Shown here piece by piece: positions 20,082-26,028 of a stretch of 26,028 nt of DNA. The DNA lies in the NCBI GenBank assembly GCA_004151065.3, contig NWUY0300015193.1, positions 15,759 through 41,786 of the forward strand. The letters are read 5' to 3'. Origin of the DNA: Larix sibirica. Lineage: Eukaryota > Streptophyta > Pinopsida > Pinales > Pinaceae. Below the pieces are notes generated by a model. The model saw only the letters and a list, made by a program, of their open reading frames with translations, made no database searches and was not told the DNA's origin. Position numbers and translations under genes: made by a program. Within the stretch, counting starts at the first letter, position 1; every line of letters begins with the position of its first letter.

Positions 20082-20775
20082 TCATTTTTGTCTATTAATT
20101 TCAGGGGATTGGGGAAGGCATCTAGGGTTACGGCCTTAACCAATTTATTTCATTCTACTAGCCCAGATATTATCTTAATTCAGGAAACCATGTGACAGGA
20201 TTCTCAAGTGCAATGAAGAAGTTGGTAGTATTTTCCTGGATGGGAACTGTCGGCTGTAGGTTCTACTGGTTTGTCAAGTGGTTTATTAGTTGGTTGGAAT
20301 CCCAACTTTTATAACTTCTGAGCTTTTAAGACAAATTGGGGAATTTTTCTTGATGGGTGGAGTGGGATTTTAAATAAGAAACTGTCTATACTGAACTGTT
20401 ATGGACCCTATAAGGATAGGGGTTCTTTCTGGTACTCCCTTAAGTCATTTGGTTTGCTGAGTATAGAAAATTTAATTATTGCAGGTGATCTTAATTTCAC
20501 TAGGTCTGCTTCATAAATTTGGGGACCGTTGGCTAGAGTGGATGATATGGTTGAGTACTTCTCGGAGTTATTGAATTCTTTTGATTCAATGGATGTTCTT
20601 CCATGTGTTATTTCCCCTACTTGGACAAATGGAAGGTTCAGTGGGGAAGGTATTCATAAAATATTGGATAAGTTTCTGGTAAAAGCGTCCTTTCTTCAAT
20701 CTTTTCAGCGTCATAGGTCTTGGTTTGAGGATGCTAAATTCTCTGATCATTGGCCAGTGTTCTTTCAACTTGATG
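20079..20775 (+). other. LINE-3 endonuclease domain, catalytic motifs retained
   Basis: Motifs in order: INFRGLG (Asn-7), LIQETM (Glu-36), GLSSGLLVGWN, LNCYGPY, IAGDLNFTRS, PTWTNGRFSG, KILDKF and SDHWPVFF. Every recognised catalytic position is present. The domain is cut by a TGA right after QETM, further stops near 20215-20320 and a TAA at 20515-20517. Confidence 0.85.
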
Positions 20776-21429
20776 ATATGAAATATTTGTTGAAGTATCC
20801 TTTTAAATTCAACAGTTTGTGGTTAAAGAGTGAGGAATTATGCACCCTTATTCAGAATTATTGGCTCAATGTTGTATTTGATGAAGACTTGAACCCAATG
20901 GATTCGTTTGTTCTTAAGCTTCAGAATCTTTAACATTTTGTTACTAGATGGATTAAGAATTAGAACAAATTGGATCTTCGGGAGTATAAGGAGTTGAAGG
21001 AGCAGATCCAGTTCTTACATAATAGAAATTTTGACCATATTATGGATAATGAATATTTTTCTAAGCTAAAATATCTGGAGCAGAAGAAGGAAAATATTCT
21101 GAAGCAAGAGGAAATGGATTGGAGGCTCAAAAGAAGAGCCCTCTGGATTGTGTCGGGGAATAAAAAACGCAATTTTTCCATTCTTACACTTCTCATAGGA
21201 AAAATATCAATGATATCTAGGAACTTTGTGATGATATGGTAAATACTATTACTGGTATTGAAAATTTGCAGTCCTCAGCAAAAGGTTATTTTGGTAAAAT
21301 CTTCGCAGATTCGGGGCAATGTGATTTGGGTGCTCAGTTGAAAATTGCCAGATTGTTTCCTAATTTTTTTGATGACCATGAAGTTGAGGAATTGGGAAAA
21401 GAGGTTACCCTGATGGAGAGTGAAGAAAC

Positions 21430-22690
21430 TCTGAAATGATTTGTTAAGGAAAAAAGTCCAGGGCCTGATGGCTGGAATGTTGAGTTTTTTCTGCACTTTT
21501 TTGACATAATGGATGAAGATATTATAATGATGGTGGAATACTCTAGAATAGAAGGATTCACTTCTGGGGCTTTAAACTCTACATTTATCACTTTGATTCC
21601 AAAACACAGTAAACCAAAAACTTTTGGGGATTTTAGGCCAATTGCCTTGTGTAATTTGGCTTTTAAATTAATCTCCAAGATTATATTGGTTCGTTTGAAG
21701 CCTGTACTTTCCAGATGTATTTCTTCTGAACAATTCGACTTCCTATAGGATCGTCAAATACTTGATGCAATTGGAATTTCACGGGAGATTATTCATTCGA
21801 TTAAGAAAATAAATATGAAGGCTCTGTTACTAAAAATGGACTTGGATAAAGCATATGACAGAGTCGACTGGGTTTTCTTGATACCGATCCTCATTCAAAT
21901 TAGCACTCCTCCTTTGGTTATAAAGTGGATAATGGCTTGTGTGACCTCGACAAACACTGCAGTTCTGATTAATGGTGCTCCTTCGGGTTTTTTCAAATGC
22001 ACAAGGGGCATAAACAAGGTTTCCCTTTGTCTCCTCTTTTATTTTTGTTAATCATTTAAGGTCTCAGTAGATTGATAATCAATGCTAAATCTGAAGGTAA
22101 AATAAAGGGTATAAAACTCTTAGCTAATTTATTTCTCTCTCACCTTCTATTTGTAGATGATGTCTTACTAGCAGGGGAAGATTCTATTGAAGAATGGTCG
22201 AGATATAAGGAAATTATTAAGGTGTTTTGTGATGCATCAGGTATGCTGGTGAGTACTACACAATCTGACTTCTTTCACTATAGAATTGAGGAATCGAAGC
22301 TAGCTGATATAAAAGAAATTATGCCTTTTAAAACCTTCCTTTTGGAGGATGGATTTAAATACTTAGGCTATTATTTGAATCCTAACGGTTACAAGATCAA
22401 AGACTGGTTTTGGATTTTGAAAAAGGTTGAAAGCAGAATCAACCAGTGGACTTACATATTTCTATCAATGGGAGGGAGACTCACTCTTGTAAAAGCGGTT
22501 TTGACAGGGTTACAAGTTCATTGGTTCTCTCTCTCACAGGTCCCAAGTTTTATCATCAATTCGTTAAGCAAAATTTTCTTTAATTTTCTTTTGACTGGAG
22601 GAATGGATCGTAGTAATTTGGTCATGGTTAGTTGGGACAGGTTAGCATTTCCTGAAAACTTGCAGAGGTTGGGGCATAAAGAATTTATCC
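21430..22690 (+). other. LINE-3 reverse transcriptase domain, FVDD intact
   Basis: Motifs in order: EKSPGPDGWNVEFF, STFITLIPKHSKPKTFGD, FRPIALCNL, motif A LLKMDLDKAYDRVDW with its Asp, and FVDD at 22150-22161. Then come FKYLGYYLNPNG and LSMGGRLTLVKAVLTGLQVHW (thumb). Stops stand at 21437-21439 (probable Arg) and 21746-21748 (probable Gln). A one-base deletion near 22012 breaks the R-x-Q-G-F-P-L-S-P block, and the frame after the lesion reads KQGFPLSPLLFLLII. The catalytic palm is otherwise well kept. Confidence 0.88.
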
Positions 22691-23225
22691 ACACTTCAGT
22701 GTTGCTCTAAGACTAAAAGGTTTCTGGAGAGGAATTTTTGGTTCGACTCTCTGGTCGAAAGTGCTTTCTGTGAAGTGTATACAAGGGGATATTACAAAGT
22801 GGAATAGGAATCCAAATAATAGAACAAGAGGTGCTTCTCCTGTATGGGATGGGTTCATCAAAGTTTACAATTGGATGGGAAAAGATCTCTTCTGGCGGGT
22901 AGGAAATGGTAAAGAGATTTTGGTTGGTATTGACCCGATTATGGATTTAGAAGAAAATTATAAACTATCAAAGGAAATCCATAGCTATTTGAAGGAATAT
23001 GATCTCTACACTCTCAACAAAATAAAGAAGACAAGAGATAAGTCTGAACAAAATTCCTACTGGTTCAATGCAAAGGATTTGAGTTTCACCAGTAGTGTTA
23101 TTTATGAATGGGATCGATACATTAGGAACTTGAATGCGGATGGATGCAGACTTACACAAGAGAGAGATGCGCTAATCGGGAATGGTAATCTAGCTACCTG
23201 GCATGGTGATAGCTAAATATGCTTA

Positions 23226-24161
23226 CAGTTCTATTATAAAAAGTAGATGCTATTTTCCGTAGAATTGGTGGTATAAAAGGCTCTGGCAATGAAAGCTCCC
23301 GTTAAAAATCAAATGTTTTATGTGGTATGCATTACAAGGGAGTCTTAAAACCTGGGATAATCTTTTGAAGAAAGGGTGGTATAGGCCAAGTATTTGTTCT
23401 TTATGCAAAAACAATTATGAGTCTACTCACCACCTTCTTGTGGAATGCAATTTTACAAGAAATATATGAAACTTGATATTTTCTTCTTTAAATCTTAATC
23501 AGTATTGGGGTTTAGAAAATTTCGACATGTGTGCTCTTCATTGGTTCAGAAGCTGTAGATCACTTCCCATGATTCCAACGTTGATATCCTGGTCCATTTG
23601 GTATACCAGAAATAAAGCTATTTTTGAAAACAAGGTTCCGAACATACAGAACACTTGTATTCAGATTTTGAGCTTGATCAAAGACTATTGTACATAAATT
23701 GTTGGTTTAAAGATTAAAAAAGTGAGCACTTTCAATCCACTTTTCAATGGTCCTGTCACTTTCTTCAATGGTGAGGCTATAAATGGATTTTGTGCGGCAG
23801 GTGGAGAAATCTTTATAAATCATGATCACTATTACACCCTGAGACTCAATTGTGGAACAGGTTCTAATATGAAATCTGAGCTTCTTCTCTTTGGTGTGTT
23901 CTGAAAGTGGCAAACACTTTTGGTTTTGGTGGCCTCAAATTTTTTGGGGATTCTCGAGTGACCATAAAGTGGGCTTGCGGTGAATATATCCTAAAAGTCA
24001 CCTCTCTTCTTCACTGGTGCTACAGAATCAAGGCAGAAATTCAGTTATACAATAATATATCCTTTGAGCACATCTATCGAAAACATAACTCTTTAGCGGA
24101 TAAGATGTCAAAACTAGCCTTGGAAGGCGAGGAAGGAGTTATTGTGTGGGAAGAATTATAG
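23226..24161 (+). other. LINE-3 zf-RVT zinc ribbon and RNase H
   Basis: The zinc ribbon frame reads KLPLKIKCF, then CSLC at 23395-23406, tandem His near 23430 and an E-C pair near 23445, so all ligands are present. RNase H follows. Its first motif is FFNGEAINGF, where the usual Asp is Asn (23767-23769). The Glu motif is NMKSELL. A stop at 23902-23904 and a frame change follow, then FFGDSRVTIKWA (Asp at 23949-23951) and KHNSLADKMSKLA with the last Asp. The lost first Asp would abolish metal binding even in an unbroken protein. Confidence 0.82.
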
Positions 24162-24406
24162 GGTCAACATATTAGTGATATGGGATCAGTGAGGATTTTT
24201 TATCGATGATATACTTTGAGACTTTTTTGTTTTATCTTTTTTGATACTTTCAGGTTGGGAAGATGCTTTATGTGGAAGCTGGTTTTGTGAAGGAAGAAAT
24301 GTTATAAGTTATTTTGTGGACAAGTCTTTTAAAGACTTGAATAGTTATGTACTATTTGATTCACTTTGAATATCAATAGTATGCTTTTTTTTGCTGAAGA
24401 AAAAAA
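24162..24406 (+). other. LINE-3 3' untranslated tail with hairpin and T8/A7 terminus
   Basis: T-rich untranslated sequence. A 9-bp perfect inverted repeat around a single central T (CAAGTCTTT/AAAGACTTG) lies at 24321-24339. The end is T8 (24385-24392), GCTGAAG and A7 (24400-24406), which closely parallels the LINE-1 terminus. Confidence 0.6.
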
Positions 24407-26028
24407 TATATATTTTTAAGGGGTTACCGAAGAGAGAATATTTCTAAGAGGTTACCCAAGAGAATGCAAACTTAGTTTAGATTTCAAGTCGTAAGAAGTA
24501 TTTATTCTATCCTATTGAGGAGGTACATTGATATCAGATTTTCAATTGAAACTTAACAATCAATAGCCTTACCAATGAATCAAATATTTATTAGCATTTT
24601 CAACTCTTAAAGTAAAAAATAAAAAATAACATAATTTATTAATCATTTTAAGATTTATTTTAATTATGTTTTATTTAAAAAATTGGCTAAAATAGTAGAG
24701 GGAATATCTAGATCTATGTCAAAATCAAGAATTTATGGATTCAAGCACATCTATCTAATGACGAAAAAACAAGGTATGTGGCAAAATATGTGATCTGGAT
24801 GAAGGCCAAATGCTAGTGAATTGCCCAATAAGTCCCCTTTTAGCCAGAGCTAAAGACTTATTTAAAAGGAAGGAAGGAGAGACTCTCTTGGAATCCGTTC
24901 CATTTTTTTCACAAAACATGAGGGTTGATAATTTTGAATCGATATGCTCAAAGATTGGACCAAGGAGTGAAACATTGCAACATTAGAGCCGTCAAGAGGA
25001 TAAGGATGCTCCCCTCCTAGATTGAGATCCATGACCACCAAGGACAATGGGTATTAGGGATTAGGGTTGCCCAAATCATGCCAAAATAGAGCATTCATCA
25101 AACCTTACCATTCTTTGGAGGCTTGAAATTTTACTTTTTGGATTAAAGAAAAGGAAAATGTGGTCGTAGTTGTAATGGTTAATGTCCGTCTTAAGAATGA
25201 CAAAAGGATGGGATTTAACCCACTTATGTGTGTGGGGAGTGTAATGCAAAGCATTATACATTTGACCACTAACTCTAGGTGCTCCCATGAAAATCTCAAT
25301 AGTCAAGTAAACCCATTGGAATTGAGCCTTGGTCATCGATAAAAATCCCCATTCATTACTAATAAATCCAACGCCTTTAAACTTAAAAATATTATTAAAG
25401 AGAGAAATTAATCAAATTAGTTAAAAAAAAATCTTAAAATATTAATAATAACTCTACTAAACAAATTTAGTTATTAAAAAAATTATATAAAAATTAGGTG
25501 AAATTAATTAAAAGATTAATAAAATACAAAATCAATAAATAAAAATAGAATGATATATAAACTATTGAATTAAGTAATGATAAAGTTGAAAACAAGTCTA
25601 GCAAAAAGTTAATATATGCTTAAATAAAAAAATGTTTGCTAAGGGGGTGTCAAAGTAAACCTAGATAGGAAAAATAAATAGTTACTAAAGGCCGAGTTAA
25701 AAGAATGGACATATTATAAAAAAATTATGGAGAGAGATTACGAGAAATTAGCGAAGAAAGTTATTAGGTTGAATTATTTTCTATTTAAATTAATTTTTAA
25801 AGGCTACACATCTTCACTTATGCAAATACATAAGTTCTAAATCTATTGGACTTGAGTTCAATTTCTATGATCACACTTCATCTTTATCCAATTTTATAAT
25901 GTAATTATAAAACTATTTATGTTTCAAAAATAAAATGATTTTGATACTTTAATTTAAATTATATTTAATTATAATAATTATATATATAATTATAATTTTA
26001 TTTTATTTTAGTTTGAAAAAAATCAATA
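24407..26028. other. AT-rich intergenic sequence, no gene recognised
   Basis: Immediately after the LINE-3 tail an imperfect 28-bp repeat occurs (AAGGGGTTACCGAAGAGA near 24418 and AAGAGGTTACCCAAGAGA near 24446). A block of more balanced composition (about 24720-25345) holds short open stretches on the minus strand, the longest 25336-25076. From about 25370 to the end the sequence is very AT-rich, with poly-A and poly-T runs and no structure that I can name. Confidence 0.5.
25076..25336 (-). other. Unassigned 86-codon open stretch, doubtful
   Basis: An ATG-started minus-strand stretch with balanced composition compared with its AT-rich surroundings. It includes peptides such as MTKAQFQWVYLTIEIFMGAP and RMVRFDECSILA. 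A second open stretch in another frame (25047-24862) follows. Together they could be a frameshifted pseudogene of something older. I recognise no domain, and a chance open frame remains the simplest view. Confidence 0.2.

Larger units (their letters stand above)
20079..24161 (+). pseudogene. LINE-3 ORF2 remnant (EN-RT-zf-RVT-RNase H)
   Basis: Domain order: endonuclease 20079-20775, linker to about 21430, RT 21430-22690, connection 22690-23220, zinc ribbon about 23395-23450 and RNase H 23740-24120. Several long open stretches survive; the longest is 212 codons at 22072-22710. Inactivation is by stops (for example 20192, 20515, 21437, 21746, 22057 and 23307) and frame changes (about 21180, 22012, 22680 and 23905). 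It ends with TAG at 24159-24161, after a C-terminal peptide containing EGVIVWEEL. Confidence 0.87.
18668..24406 (+). mobile_element. LINE-3: near full-length degenerate LINE
   Basis: The most complete LINE here. ORF1 (18668-20079) is one frame broken by stops, and ORF2 (20079-24161) carries endonuclease, RT, zf-RVT and RNase H. A 3' untranslated tail ends in T8, the spacer GCTGAAG and A7 (24385-24406). Endonuclease and RT catalytic residues are intact and the zinc ribbon is intact. However, stops, a deletion in the R-Q-G-F-P motif and a frameshift in RNase H disable it. The 5' end is placed at the ORF1 ATG, because the leader boundary is not visible. It is related to LINE-2 and more distant from LINE-1. 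Confidence 0.9.

Noticed and set aside
25850-25880. A GAGTTCAATTTC-like motif resembling a tRNA/SINE B box
   Set aside because: No matching A box at a proper distance, no SINE body and no tail were found. It is a chance-level match in AT-rich sequence.
1-26028. LTR retrotransposon, CRISPR array, defence island or other organised multi-gene system
   Set aside because: No long terminal repeats, protease/integrase motifs, spaced repeats or intact co-oriented genes are present. Every recognisable protein fits LINE ORF1 or ORF2.

Overview
This window looks like plant nuclear DNA, plausibly from a large, repeat-rich genome such as a gymnosperm's. The LINE peptides carry plant-type features: a DUF4283-like ORF1 with a zinc knuckle, and an ORF2 with endonuclease, reverse transcriptase, zf-RVT zinc ribbon and RNase H. 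The gymnosperm suggestion rests only on the flavour of the RT peptides (for example a GPDGW-x-VEFF motif) and is weak. I see no host gene, tRNA, rRNA, CRISPR array or intact open reading frame of convincing length. The window is a graveyard of decayed non-LTR retrotransposons separated by AT-rich spacers.

Layout. LINE-1 (+ strand, about 1-6320) has a GC-richer leader, an ORF1 starting at ATG 96, an ORF2 starting at 1881 and a T-run/A-run 3' tail at 6300-6320. An AT-rich spacer follows (6321-6642). Next is a short + strand piece of another LINE (LINE-4, about 6643-6918), joined head-on to the truncated RNase H end of LINE-2, which lies on the minus strand (about 6919-11409). LINE-2 keeps the 3' part of ORF1 and most of ORF2. 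An AT-rich spacer reaches position 11706, and a single N sits at 11707. From 11708 to 17359/17360 the sequence of 6055-11706 is repeated almost perfectly. I found only four base substitutions, all transitions and one of them at the terminal base, plus one homopolymer indel. A mostly featureless spacer with a 61-bp tandem repeat follows (17361-18667). LINE-3 (+ strand, about 18668-24406) is the most complete element. The window ends in AT-rich sequence (24407-26028).

The duplication is best read as two overlapping contigs joined by one N without merging. The true locus would then be about 20.4 kb with one LINE-2, and all features in 11708-17360 would be second copies of the same DNA.

Within each LINE, ORF1 would encode the RNA-binding partner and ORF2 the endonuclease/RT/RNase H used for target-primed reverse transcription. 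All are dead: stops, frameshifts and lost catalytic residues are present in every copy. In all three main elements the ORF1/ORF2 border is the pentanucleotide TAATG. When ORF2 is read from that ATG, the endonuclease Asn and Glu fall at residues 7 and 36 in every case. This suggests an ancestral stop-restart coupling of the two ORFs and is the most biologically interesting signal I found. No clearly novel multi-gene system is visible.
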